DNA of 27,922 bases from Streptomyces spinoverrucosus (GTDB lineage: Bacteria; Actinomycetota; Actinomycetes; Streptomycetales; Streptomycetaceae), in contig NZ_JADPZX010000005.1 in the NCBI RefSeq assembly GCF_015712165.1, positions 1-27,922 on the forward strand. Direction: 5' to 3'. Both the position numbers and the translations under genes were made by a program. Position 1 is the first letter of the stretch. Each line of letters begins with the position of its first letter. Below, in pieces: positions 1 to 7,053 of this stretch. The notes under the pieces are model-generated. The model was not told the DNA's origin, searched no databases, and saw only the letters and a program-made list of their open reading frames with translations.

Positions 1-37
1 TCACTTCGGGGCCGCGCCCGTCCTCACTTCGGGGCCG
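1..37. repeat. Short direct repeat, 14 bp, two copies
   Basis: TCACTTCGGGGCCG occurs at 1-14 and again at 24-37. Each copy reads, on the minus strand, as a codon series ending in proline-lysine-stop. The 23-bp offset is not a multiple of three, so the copies close two different reading frames. This looks like a small tandem duplication at the end of a decayed gene. Confidence 0.6.
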
Positions 38-271
38 GTGTCTCGCACACCGCGACGCCGCGCTCCTGGACGCTGCCGAGGATCAGCCGGTCGCCCACTT
101 CGCAGACGCTGGTGATCATGCGGAAGCCGGTGCGGCGGTGGGTGAGGTGGTGGACGACGTCTCCGTCGTCGTCGACGGCCAGGACACCGGCTGTGGCCGG
201 CGGGCGGACCGGGCGTGTCGCGCGCCGATGTCGACATAGCGGCGTGGCACGAGCGGAGTGGGGCTGGGCAT
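24..271 (-). pseudogene. Remnant of a strictosidine-synthase/SMP-30-like propeller protein
   Basis: The minus-strand frame at 24-215 encodes about 63 residues resembling the last blade and C-terminus of strictosidine synthase-like or SMP-30 proteins. The pattern is a valine/aspartate-rich strand (VLAVDDDGDVVHHL), then a FRMITSV segment, then RLILGSV near the end. It has no start codon of its own: upstream it runs into a frame antisense to nothing sensible and then into the ArsR gene. In another frame an ATG at 269-271 begins MPSPTPLVPRRYVDIG, which could be the original N-terminus joined to the C-terminus by an internal deletion. The C-terminal assignment is fair; the N-terminal piece is a guess. 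Confidence 0.5.
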
Positions 272-334
272 GGGCGGCTGCCCTTCGCGGTCGGGAGCGT
301 GATCGTCGGGTGGGTACCCGTCGCGGCCGCTCAC

Positions 335-622
335 CTACCAGCCCTTCTCGAACATCCGGGCCACCTCGGCGATCCGGACCTCGTCGCGGCGGTAGTACGT
401 GCGGCGCCGGACGCGTTTGGCGCGCAGCATGCCGAGGTCCGTGAGCAGGGTGAGGTGGGTGTGGGCCACCGTGCGGCGGACGCCGAGCTTCGCGGCGACG
501 GCCGCGGCGCAGACCCCGTCCGCCACGAGGTCGGCGTGCCGCTGGCGTGGGAAGTGGGCGACCGGATCCTTCAGCCACTCCAGGATGCGCAGGCGAGTGT
601 CGTTGGCGGGAGTCCTCAGCAT
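335..622 (-). CDS. ArsR-family winged-helix transcriptional regulator
   Basis: The product is 95 residues, the normal size for a single-domain ArsR/SmtB repressor. It opens with MLRTPANDTRLRILEWLKDP, the usual first helix of this family. The winged helix-turn-helix follows at about residues 35-75 (VCAAAVAAKLGV, then the recognition helix TVAHTHLTLLTDLGML), and a basic wing (KRVRRRTYYRRDE) comes next. No cysteine or histidine metal site is evident; the only cysteine lies at the start of the HTH. The ATG at 622 was chosen because it is preceded by CAGGGGG at good spacing and gives the family N-terminus. Only decayed sequence lies downstream, so its former target may have been the adjacent remnant. 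The function of this particular regulator is unknown. Confidence 0.85.
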   Translation of the reverse strand: MLRTPANDTRLRILEWLKDPVAHFPRQRHADLVADGVCAAAVAAKLGVRRTVAHTHLTLLTDLGMLRAKRVRRRTYYRRDEVRIAEVARMFEKGW

Positions 623-767
623 CACGTCCCCCTGTGTTCCGGGCCCTCTACGTGCCGCTTCCCCACTGTGGCGCCGGGCAAGCCGCCGCGCCCGGCACAC
701 CACCGGACTTGACCGGGATCGAACGGGCCTTCGACTCAATGTCGTGGAGAACGAGGAGTGGAGCTGA

Positions 768-803
768 GGGGTCGAACAGGGGGTGGAGCAGGGGGTGGAA
801 CAG
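768..803. repeat. Three tandem 12-bp repeats
   Basis: Three consecutive 12-mers read GGGGTCGAACAG, GGGGTGGAGCAG and GGGGTGGAACAG (consensus GGGGTSGARCAG). They lie between the 3' end of the galactanase gene and the ArsR-type gene, about 150-180 bp upstream of the latter's start on its strand. They could be iterated binding sites or a small minisatellite. Confidence 0.7.
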
Positions 804-807
804 CGAG

Positions 808-845
808 GGCCCGACCGCGGAGGTGCGCACTCTCACGGCCGGGCC
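808..845 (-). terminator. Stem-loop terminator after the GH53 gene
   Basis: GGCCCGACCG (808-817) pairs with CGGCCGGGCC (836-845), nine of ten positions complementary, around an 18-base loop that contains GTGCGCAC. It starts 30 bp past the galactanase stop codon. There is no T-tract, which is common for this kind of genome. Confidence 0.5.
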
Positions 846-874
846 TTCTGGTCCCGGGATCAACGCAGGGGGCC

Positions 875-2437
875 TCAGCGGTGACCGAACCACGCCATCG
901 CCGGCAGCGCCCTGTCGTCGTAGCCGAACAGGGCCTGGTTCTCCCAGCCGTTGCCGGAGGATGGGTCGGTCGGGTCCCAGCCGTTGCCGGCGACGGCGGT
1001 CCAGGTCGCCTCCCAGTAGAAGACGCCGAGGCCGCGGCCGTTCGGGACGGCCTCCACGATGCTCGCGATGTCCTTCATCCACCGCGTCTGCCCGGCCGTC
1101 GAGGCCGCGTAGCCGGGGACGAGCTCGCCGGCGAGGTCGATGATGTTCTCGTGCGCGTCCTCGCTGTCCAGACGGAAGGGGTAGGCCGTCTCGGCGACGA
1201 AAACCGGCTTGCCGTAGCGGGCGGCCGCGTCGTCCAGGGTGGTCTGGAAGTCGTACAGCGTGCCGTGCCAGTAGCCGTAGTACGACAGGCCGATCGCGTC
1301 GAACCTCACGCCGGCGGCCACCGCGCTGTCGAACCACCAGCGGGTGCCGGACAGGTCACCGCCCTTGGCGAGGTGCAGCGCGACGGTGGTGGACGAATTG
1401 ACCGCCTTGACGGCGTCGTATCCACTGTTGAGCAGCCCGGCAAGCTGCGTCCAGTTGTTGGTTGATCCCTCGTTCCACAGCATGCCACCGTTGATCTCAT
1501 TGCCGACCTGGACCATGTCGGCGGTGGTGCCCTGCGCCTTCAATGCGTTCAACACGTCGTACGTGTGGTTGTACACGTCCGTCCTGAGTTGGCTGTACGA
1601 GTGGCCCGCCCACGCCGCCGGCTTGCTCTGGGCGCCCGGGTCGGCCCACGTGTCCGAGTAGTGGAAGTCGACCAGCAGCTTCATGCCCTGCGCCTTGACG
1701 CGCTTGGCCGTCGCCAGCACCCGCGCCTTGTTGTTGTAGCCGTCGGCCGGGTTGACCCAGACCTTCAGGCGCGCGTAGTTCATGCCGGAGGACTTCATGA
1801 TGGCGAGCGGGTCACCGGCGGCGCCGGAGCTGGTGCGGTAGACGCCGCCGAGCGTCTCACTCTTGGCGAGGGACGAGACGTCGGCACCCTTGATCGACGT
1901 ACCGGACGTGCCCGACGTGAAGGTCAGGTCGTCAACGTTGATCCAGTTGCCCGCGTTCGCGTCACTGTTGATGCTGATGGTGCACTGGTTGTTCGTCACG
2001 TTGATCGGCACGACGATCCGGATCCACCCACTGGCGGACACCGGCAGATCCGTGCGCTGCTCCGCGCTGCCGCAGTTCTTCAGGGCTATGTAGGCGGAGT
2101 TCTGGCCCCCGCCGGAGCGGACCCAGGCGGTCAGCCGGTAGTTGCCGTTGGTCAGCCCGGACAGGTACTGGTACGTCTCCACCTTGTAGGCGGTGGACGC
2201 CCAGTGGCTCAGCCGGTAACTCCCGCTGCGGCCCCCGGCCTCGACGTACGAGGCGCCGGTCGCGCCGTACTCGGACCAGCCGCTGGGCGTGGCCGCGCCG
2301 GTGGCGTCGGTCTCGAACCCGCCGTTGGTGAGGGTGCCGGCCGCCTGTGCGGTCTGGGCGGGCAGGGCGGTGAGGGCGAGCCCGGCCATGAGTGGCAGCA
2401 GCAGGGCCCTGAGGGTGCGTCTGGGATGGAACTTCAT
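875..2437 (-). CDS. Secreted GH53 arabinogalactan endo-beta-1,4-galactanase with N-terminal carbohydrate-binding module
   Basis: The 520-residue product should cut the beta-1,4-galactan side chains of pectin outside the cell. Residues 1-33 are a Sec signal peptide (basic start, long leucine/alanine core, AQAA end). Residues about 34-175 form a beta-sandwich module starting GTLTNGGFETD, like the CBM4/9/22/61 group; CBM61, a galactan binder found with GH53, is the best guess. From about 183 to the end is the GH53 barrel. The acid/base Glu is E314 in VQVGNEI and the nucleophile is E416 in FVAETAYP, both in the expected contexts. The ATG at 2437 has GAAGGGACG upstream and starts the signal peptide. 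It lies 122 bp after the GH42 gene on the same strand, with a strong hairpin between them. Confidence 0.95.
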   Translation of the reverse strand: MKFHPRRTLRALLLPLMAGLALTALPAQTAQAAGTLTNGGFETDATGAATPSGWSEYGATGASYVEAGGRSGSYRLSHWASTAYKVETYQYLSGLTNGNYRLTAWVRSGGGQNSAYIALKNCGSAEQRTDLPVSASGWIRIVVPINVTNNQCTISINSDANAGNWINVDDLTFTSGTSGTSIKGADVSSLAKSETLGGVYRTSSGAAGDPLAIMKSSGMNYARLKVWVNPADGYNNKARVLATAKRVKAQGMKLLVDFHYSDTWADPGAQSKPAAWAGHSYSQLRTDVYNHTYDVLNALKAQGTTADMVQVGNEINGGMLWNEGSTNNWTQLAGLLNSGYDAVKAVNSSTTVALHLAKGGDLSGTRWWFDSAVAAGVRFDAIGLSYYGYWHGTLYDFQTTLDDAAARYGKPVFVAETAYPFRLDSEDAHENIIDLAGELVPGYAASTAGQTRWMKDIASIVEAVPNGRGLGVFYWEATWTAVAGNGWDPTDPSSGNGWENQALFGYDDRALPAMAWFGHR

Positions 2438-2510
2438 CGTCCGTCGTCCCTTCGACGTGAGGGGGATGTGTGCCCTCCGGCGGGAGTTGCGGCGCCCCCA
2501 CCGGAGGCAG

Positions 2511-2552
2511 CCCCTCCGCCCACGGCTCTCGTGGCACACGCGGGCGGAGGGG
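2511..2552 (-). terminator. GC-rich hairpin between the GH42 and GH53 genes
   Basis: CCCCTCCGCCC (2511-2521) pairs perfectly with GGGCGGAGGGG (2542-2552), an 11-bp stem directly after the GH42 stop. A second, weaker pair, CCTCCGG (2474-2480) with CCGGAGG (2501-2507), follows before the GH53 start. These could end or attenuate the GH42 transcript, so that the secreted galactanase is made at a lower level or from its own promoter. Confidence 0.65.
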
Positions 2553-2559
2553 AGTCGGC

Positions 2560-4581
2560 TCAGCCGTCGAGTCGTACGACCCGCACGGCGCCCGCCGGGA
2601 CCGCGAGGCGGCCGGCGACGGGTTCGCCGGTCAGCAGCTCGGTGCCGGACGCGTCCAGCGGCACCTTGGCGTCGGCGGCGCTGTGGTTGACGGCGAACAG
2701 GAAGGTGCCCGACTCGCCGGTGCGGCGCACGACCTCGACGTCGTGGGGCAGGTCGGCGCGCGGGGCGAGGCGCGCGTCCTCGGCGGCCCAGCCCAGCAGT
2801 GCGTCCAGGCCGTCGTGGCCGAGGCGGGTGGAGACGTACCAGGCGGTGCCCTCGCCGAGGCGGTGCCGGGTGACGGCCGGGTGGCCGGCGGTGAGGCCGT
2901 CGGCGTACGTCCACACCGTCTCGGCGCCGCGCGGCACCACGAACTCGGTCCACACGTCGGCGCCGAGCTCCGATCCGTCGGGTCCGGTGACGCGGACCCG
3001 CTCGCCCTTGAGCAGCGGCGAGAACTCCTCGACGGTGAGGCCGAGGACGTCCCGCAGCGGGCCCGGGTAGGCGCCCTCGTGGACGGCGTCGTGCTCGTCG
3101 ACGATGCCGGAGAAGTACGACACGACGAGGGTGCCGCCGTTCTCGACGTACTCCGTGAGGTTGACTCCGGCCGCCTCCGTCATCAGGTACAGCGCGGGTA
3201 CGACGACAAGGGGATAGGCCGACAAGTCGGCTTCCGGGTGGGCGAAGTCGACCGTGAGGTGGCGGTCGTAGAGCACCTCGTAGAAGGCGTCGGCGCGTTC
3301 GCGGGCGTCGTGGTCCTCGCTGGGGCGCCAGTCGAGGTTCTGCGCCCACCAGGAGTGCCAGTCCCACAGGACGGCCACGTCGGCGACCGTGCGGGTACCG
3401 CGGATCGGCCACAACGCGTCCAGGGACGCGCCGAGTTCGACGACCTCGCGCCACACGCGCGTGCCGGTGCCGCCGTGCGGGAGCATCGCCGAGTGGAATT
3501 TCTCGGCGCCGCGCCGGGACTGCCGCCACTGGAAGAACATGGCGCCCTCGGAGCCGCGTGCCACGTGCGCGAGGGAGTTGCGGGCCATCTGGCCGGGGGC
3601 CTTGGCGGGGTTGCGGGCCTGCCAGTTGACGCCCGAGGTGGAGTGCTCCAGGAGCAGCCAGGGGGCGCCGCCCGCGACCGAGCGGGTCAGGTCGGCCGCC
3701 ATCGCCAGGTTCACGTGGGTGCGGCGGCCGTCGGTGATCAGGTAGTGGTCGTTGGTGACGAGGTCGACCTCGCGGCCCCAGGCCCAGTAGTCGATGGAGT
3801 CGCACTGGCTGAGCGCGGTCATGAAGTTGGTGGTGACGGGGACACCCGGCGAGAGACGGTGCAGGATGTCCCGTTCCATCCGGAAGTTCTCGCGGATGGT
3901 GGCGTCGGCGAACCGCTTGTAGTCCAGCGCCTGTCCCGGATTGCCGACCGTGGGCGTGCTGCGCGGCGGGGTGATCTGGTCGAAGTCGGTGTAGCGCTGG
4001 CCCCAGAAGGCCGTTCCCCAGGCCTCGTTGACCGCCTCGACGGTCTCGTACGTCGTCGCCAGCCAGCGGCGGAAGTGCGCGGCGCAGGAGTCGCAGTAGC
4101 AGGCGGAGACCGGGACGCCGTACTCGTTGTGCACGTGCCACATCGCGAGCGCGGGATGGGCGCCGTAGCGCTCGGCGAGCCGTGTCGTGATGGTGGCGGC
4201 GGCCGCGCGGTAGTCGGCGTTGCTGTGGCAGATGGCGCCGCGCGAGCCGAACTCGTAGCGGCTGCCGTCGGCGGTGACGGGGAGCGCCTCGGGGTGGGCC
4301 CGGTAGAACCACACCGGCGGCACCACGGTGGGCGTGCCGAGGTCGACACGTATGCCGTTCTCGTGGAGCAGGTCGAGCAGGCGGTCGAGCCAGCCGAAGT
4401 CGTACTCCCCGGGTGAGGGTTCCAGCAGCGCCCAGGAGAAGATCCCCACGCTCACCATGGAGACACCGGCCTCCCGCATCAGCCGGACGTCCTCCTGCCA
4501 GACGCTTTCCGGCCACTGCTCGGGGTTGTAGTCCCCACCGAAGGCGAGCCTGGTGAGGCCCCTGGGGGTGGTCTCCGGCAT
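2560..4581 (-). CDS. GH42 beta-galactosidase (intracellular)
   Basis: The 673-residue product has the typical GH42 length and no signal peptide, so it should hydrolyse imported galacto-oligosaccharides in the cytoplasm. The N-terminus GGDYNPEQWP is the family signature. The acid/base is E153 in WHVHNEYG and the nucleophile is E312 in LLLEHSTSGVNWQ. The zinc-site cysteines match those known in Thermus A4 beta-galactosidase: C118 (AICHSN) plus C161, C163 and C166 (CYCDSC). The trimerisation and beta-sandwich domains follow, ending VRVVRLDG. The ATG at 4581 is preceded by GGAGAGATCC; an upstream in-frame ATG at 4593 overlaps that ribosome site and is less likely. The gene is divergent from the sugar ABC operon and shares its operator region. 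Confidence 0.95.
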   Translation of the reverse strand: MPETTPRGLTRLAFGGDYNPEQWPESVWQEDVRLMREAGVSMVSVGIFSWALLEPSPGEYDFGWLDRLLDLLHENGIRVDLGTPTVVPPVWFYRAHPEALPVTADGSRYEFGSRGAICHSNADYRAAAATITTRLAERYGAHPALAMWHVHNEYGVPVSACYCDSCAAHFRRWLATTYETVEAVNEAWGTAFWGQRYTDFDQITPPRSTPTVGNPGQALDYKRFADATIRENFRMERDILHRLSPGVPVTTNFMTALSQCDSIDYWAWGREVDLVTNDHYLITDGRRTHVNLAMAADLTRSVAGGAPWLLLEHSTSGVNWQARNPAKAPGQMARNSLAHVARGSEGAMFFQWRQSRRGAEKFHSAMLPHGGTGTRVWREVVELGASLDALWPIRGTRTVADVAVLWDWHSWWAQNLDWRPSEDHDARERADAFYEVLYDRHLTVDFAHPEADLSAYPLVVVPALYLMTEAAGVNLTEYVENGGTLVVSYFSGIVDEHDAVHEGAYPGPLRDVLGLTVEEFSPLLKGERVRVTGPDGSELGADVWTEFVVPRGAETVWTYADGLTAGHPAVTRHRLGEGTAWYVSTRLGHDGLDALLGWAAEDARLAPRADLPHDVEVVRRTGESGTFLFAVNHSAADAKVPLDASGTELLTGEPVAGRLAVPAGAVRVVRLDG

Positions 4582-4606
4582 GGATCTCTCCATTTGATCA
4601 ATCATT

Positions 4607-4620
4607 TGGGAACGTGCACA
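4607..4620. promoter_or_regulatory. LacI-type operator, GH42 side
   Basis: TGGGAACGTGCACA has the central CpG of LacI-family operators and matches the second site at 4696-4709 at 11 of 14 positions. It lies 26 bp upstream of the GH42 start on that gene's strand, probably within its 5' untranslated leader. The likely ligand is the LacI-type regulator encoded at 7952-8983. Confidence 0.55.
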
Positions 4621-4643
4621 CACAGCGGCGCCGGTGCGATCCC

Positions 4644-4674
4644 AACATAACCGCACAGCAACAACCATTGACAA
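4644..4674 (-). promoter_or_regulatory. Candidate leftward promoter for GH42
   Basis: On the minus strand a TTGTCA box (4669-4674) is followed, 19 bp later, by TATGTT (4644-4649). The -35 box overlaps the TTGACA of the rightward promoter, so the two would be face to face and possibly mutually exclusive. The spacing is slightly long. Confidence 0.35.
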
Positions 4675-4696
4675 GTGTCCGGGATGTTTCTCTACT
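4668..4696 (+). promoter_or_regulatory. Promoter of the sugar ABC operon
   Basis: A consensus TTGACA at 4668-4673 is followed by a 17-bp spacer and TCTACT at 4691-4696, four of six matches to the -10 consensus. The operator at 4696-4709 overlaps the end of the -10 box and the expected start point, a classic repressor position. Confidence 0.6.
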
Positions 4697-4709
4697 GTGA
4701 ACGCTCACA
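4696..4709. promoter_or_regulatory. LacI-type operator, ABC-operon side
   Basis: TGTGAACGCTCACA is a 14-bp near-perfect palindrome with the central CG typical of LacI/GalR operators (arms TGTGA and TCACA). It covers the transcription start region of the rightward promoter. Its centre is 89 bp from the matching site at 4607-4620, so a tetrameric or cooperative repressor could loop the DNA. Confidence 0.7.
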
Positions 4710-4762
4710 GAAGCATGGCAGGTTCTCGCAGCAGGCGAGGACCCAGGTCAGGGGAGAGATCC

Positions 4763-6079
4763 ATGCCGCACTCGAAGCGCCGTCGCCTCGTGACATCCGC
4801 CGTTGCCGTCACGCTCGGCGCCACCGCCCTCGCCGCCTGCGGCTCGTCGGACGACGGCGACGCCCAGTCGGGTCCGGTCTCGCTGACGTACTGGACCTGG
4901 ACGCCCGGCATGGACAAGGTCGTGGACCTGTGGAACAAGGGCCCGGGCAAGAAGGAGCAGATCACCGTCACGGTGAAGAAGCAGGCGTCCGGCGACACGC
5001 TGGTCACCAAGATCCTCACCGCGCACAAGGCGGGCAAGGCGCCCGACCTGGTGCAGGCCGAGTACCAGGCGCTGCCGACACTGGTCAGCAATGACGCGCT
5101 CGCCGACATATCCGGCGAAGTCGCCGAGGCGAAGGGCAAGTTCGCGGAGGGCGTCTGGCAGCAGACCACGCTCGGCACGGACGCGGTCTACGCCGTCCCG
5201 CAGGACATCGGGCCGATGATGTTCTACTACCGCGAGGACCTGTTCAAGGAGTACGGCCTGAAGGTCCCCACCACGTGGGACGAGTTCGCGGAGACGGCCC
5301 GCGCGCTGAAGAAGAAGGCCCCGGACAAGGACCTCACCACCTTCTCCGCCAACGACTCCGGTCTGTTCGCGGGCCTCGCCCAGCAGGCCGGCGCCAAGTG
5401 GTGGACGACCTCCGGCGACAAGTGGAAGGTCGGCATCGACGACGCGGCGACCCGGAAGGTCGCCACGTTCTGGGGCGACCTCGTCAAGGAGGGCGCCATC
5501 GACAACCAGCCGATGTACACCCCGGCTTGGAACAAGGCCCTCAACACCGGCAAGCAGATCGCCTGGGTGAGCGCCGTGTGGGCGCCGGGCACGCTGACGA
5601 CGGCCGCGCCGGACACCAAGGGCAAGTGGGCGATGGCCCCGCTCCCCCAGTGGTCCGCGAGCGAGGACGTCACCGGCAGTTGGGGTGGTTCCTCCACCGC
5701 CGTCACCACCGACTCCCAGCACAAGGAGGCCGCCGCGAAGTTCGCCGCCTGGCTGAACACCGACGGCGACGCCCTGAACGCGCTGGCCAAGGAGAGCGGC
5801 ATCTACCCGGCGTCCACGTCCGCCCAGCTCAGCGGCGCCTTCACCGCCCCGCCGGACTACTTCTCGAACCAGGCGGACTTCTACACCACGGCCGCCAAGA
5901 TCGCGGAGACCACCGCGCCGTCCGCGTGGGGCCCGAACGTGAACGTCGCCTACACGTCCTTCAAGGACGCCTTCGGCGCCGCCGCGAAGAACACGTCGGA
6001 CTTCACCGCCGCCCTGAAGACCATGCACGACGACACGGTCGCCGACATGAAGAAGCAGGGTTTCGAGGTCGCGGAGTGA
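4763..6079 (+). CDS. Sugar ABC transporter solute-binding lipoprotein (galacto-oligosaccharide type)
   Basis: The 438-residue product is a cluster-B type sugar-binding protein anchored to the membrane. It has a basic N-terminus (PHSKRRR), a hydrophobic stretch and the lipobox LAAC with the lipid-bearing cysteine at residue 26, followed by GSSDDGD. The mature part starts with VSLTYWTWTPGMDKVVDLWN, as in MalE/GanS-like proteins, and includes PQDIGPMMFYYREDLFKEYGL, a hallmark of this family. The ATG at 4763 has GGGGAGAGATCC in front. Specificity for galacto-oligosaccharides is inferred only from the GH53/GH42 neighbours. Its stop overlaps the GTG of the next gene (GTGA). Confidence 0.93.
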   Translation: MPHSKRRRLVTSAVAVTLGATALAACGSSDDGDAQSGPVSLTYWTWTPGMDKVVDLWNKGPGKKEQITVTVKKQASGDTLVTKILTAHKAGKAPDLVQAEYQALPTLVSNDALADISGEVAEAKGKFAEGVWQQTTLGTDAVYAVPQDIGPMMFYYREDLFKEYGLKVPTTWDEFAETARALKKKAPDKDLTTFSANDSGLFAGLAQQAGAKWWTTSGDKWKVGIDDAATRKVATFWGDLVKEGAIDNQPMYTPAWNKALNTGKQIAWVSAVWAPGTLTTAAPDTKGKWAMAPLPQWSASEDVTGSWGGSSTAVTTDSQHKEAAAKFAAWLNTDGDALNALAKESGIYPASTSAQLSGAFTAPPDYFSNQADFYTTAAKIAETTAPSAWGPNVNVAYTSFKDAFGAAAKNTSDFTAALKTMHDDTVADMKKQGFEVAE

Positions 6080-7053
6080 CCGACACGGCACGCCGGAAGG
6101 CGTACGGGGTCAAAGGGGCCCCGTACGCCCACCCGTCTCCCACCACCACCCTCAAACGAGCGCGAAGCGCGCCCTATTTTTTCCTCCTCCCCGCCGGCGT
6201 CCTCTTCGCGCTGTTCTTCGCGCTGCCCATCGGGTACGCGATCTGGCTCAGCTTCCGCAAGGTGCAGGTCTCCGGCCTCGGCCTGGGCTCCGGTGCCCGC
6301 AAGGAGGTCTGGGCCGGTCTGCGGAACTACACCGACGCCCTCTCCGACAGCGAGCTGCTCAACGGGGCGCTGCGCGTCCTCGGCTACGGCTGCATCGTCG
6401 TCCCGGTGATGCTCGGCCTCGCCCTGCTGTTCGCTCTGATGCTCGACTCCGAGAAAGTCAGGCTCGCCCCCTTCACCCGGCTCGCGATCTTCCTGCCGTA
6501 CGCCATCCCCGGCGTCGTGGCCGCACTGCTGTGGGGCTTCCTGTACCTGCCGGACGTCAGCCCCTTCTACTTCGTGCTCGACAAGCTGGGCCTGCCGCAG
6601 CCGGACCTGCTGGACGGCGGTCCGCTCTATCTCGCCCTGTCGAACATCGCGGTCTGGGGCGGCACCGGCTTCAACATGATCGTCATCTACACCTCGCTGC
6701 AGGCCATCCCGGCCGAGGTGTACGAGGCGGCGAAGCTGGACGGCGCCACGCCGTTGCAGATCGCGCTGCGGATCAAGATCCCGATGGTGGCGCCCTCACT
6801 GGTGCTGACCTTCTTCTTCTCGATCATCGCGACGCTCCAGGTGTTCAGCGAGCCGACCACCCTCAAACCGCTCACCAACTCGGTGTCCACGACCTGGAGT
6901 CCCTTGATGAAGGTGTACCGGGACGCCTTCGGCGAGGGCGACATCTACGCGGCGGCGGCCCAGGCCGTGATCATCGCGCTCGCCACGCTGGTGCTGTCCT
7001 TCGGCTTCCTGCGGGCCGTGAACCGCCGCGACAAGCAGGAGGCAACACGATGA
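6076..7053 (+). CDS. Sugar ABC transporter permease, MalF type
   Basis: The 325-residue inner-membrane protein has six predicted hydrophobic segments. The first is at about 34-60 (APYFFLLPAGVLFALFFALPIGYAIWLSF). The EAA loop that contacts the ATPase is at about 217-236 (EAAKLDGATPLQIALRIKIP). It would pair with the next gene product. No ATPase gene is present, so a shared MsiK-type multi-sugar ATPase encoded elsewhere is likely, as is known in Streptomyces. The GTG at 6076 overlaps the previous stop, and there is no other usable start before the first membrane helix. The first 33 codons are unusual: they contain an 11-bp perfect hairpin, AAA and CGA codons, and a run of six T. Confidence 0.92.
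   Translation: MTDTARRKAYGVKGAPYAHPSPTTTLKRARSAPYFFLLPAGVLFALFFALPIGYAIWLSFRKVQVSGLGLGSGARKEVWAGLRNYTDALSDSELLNGALRVLGYGCIVVPVMLGLALLFALMLDSEKVRLAPFTRLAIFLPYAIPGVVAALLWGFLYLPDVSPFYFVLDKLGLPQPDLLDGGPLYLALSNIAVWGGTGFNMIVIYTSLQAIPAEVYEAAKLDGATPLQIALRIKIPMVAPSLVLTFFFSIIATLQVFSEPTTLKPLTNSVSTTWSPLMKVYRDAFGEGDIYAAAAQAVIIALATLVLSFGFLRAVNRRDKQEATR
6099..6129 (+). terminator. Hairpin (putative attenuator) within the start of the permease gene
   Basis: GGCGTACGGGG (6099-6109) pairs perfectly with CCCCGTACGCC (6119-6129) around a 9-base loop. It begins 20 bp after the binding-protein stop codon, the position where many ABC operons carry an RNA structure that keeps permease expression below that of the binding protein. 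Here it lies inside the permease reading frame if the GTG start is right. Confidence 0.6.
6162..6182 (+). terminator. Small hairpin followed by T6
   Basis: GCGC-GAA-GCGC (within 6160-6171) is followed a few bases later by TATTTTTT (T-run at 6177-6182), a rare T-tract for this genome and inside the permease coding frame (Tyr-Phe-Phe). It may act with the preceding hairpin as an attenuator, or be chance. Confidence 0.3.

Noticed and set aside
768..803. CRISPR-like array
   Set aside because: Units of 12 bp are contiguous with no spacers. There are no cas genes.
2470..4416. Long plus-strand open frame (648 codons) opposite the GH42 gene
   Set aside because: It is antisense to a complete GH42 enzyme with all catalytic and zinc residues. 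Its valine/glycine/arginine-rich product is what high-GC antisense frames give.
5275..6075. Upstream extension of the first sugar permease frame
   Set aside because: The extension is an arginine-rich out-of-frame reading of the binding-protein gene. The GTGA overlap at 6076 is the sensible start.
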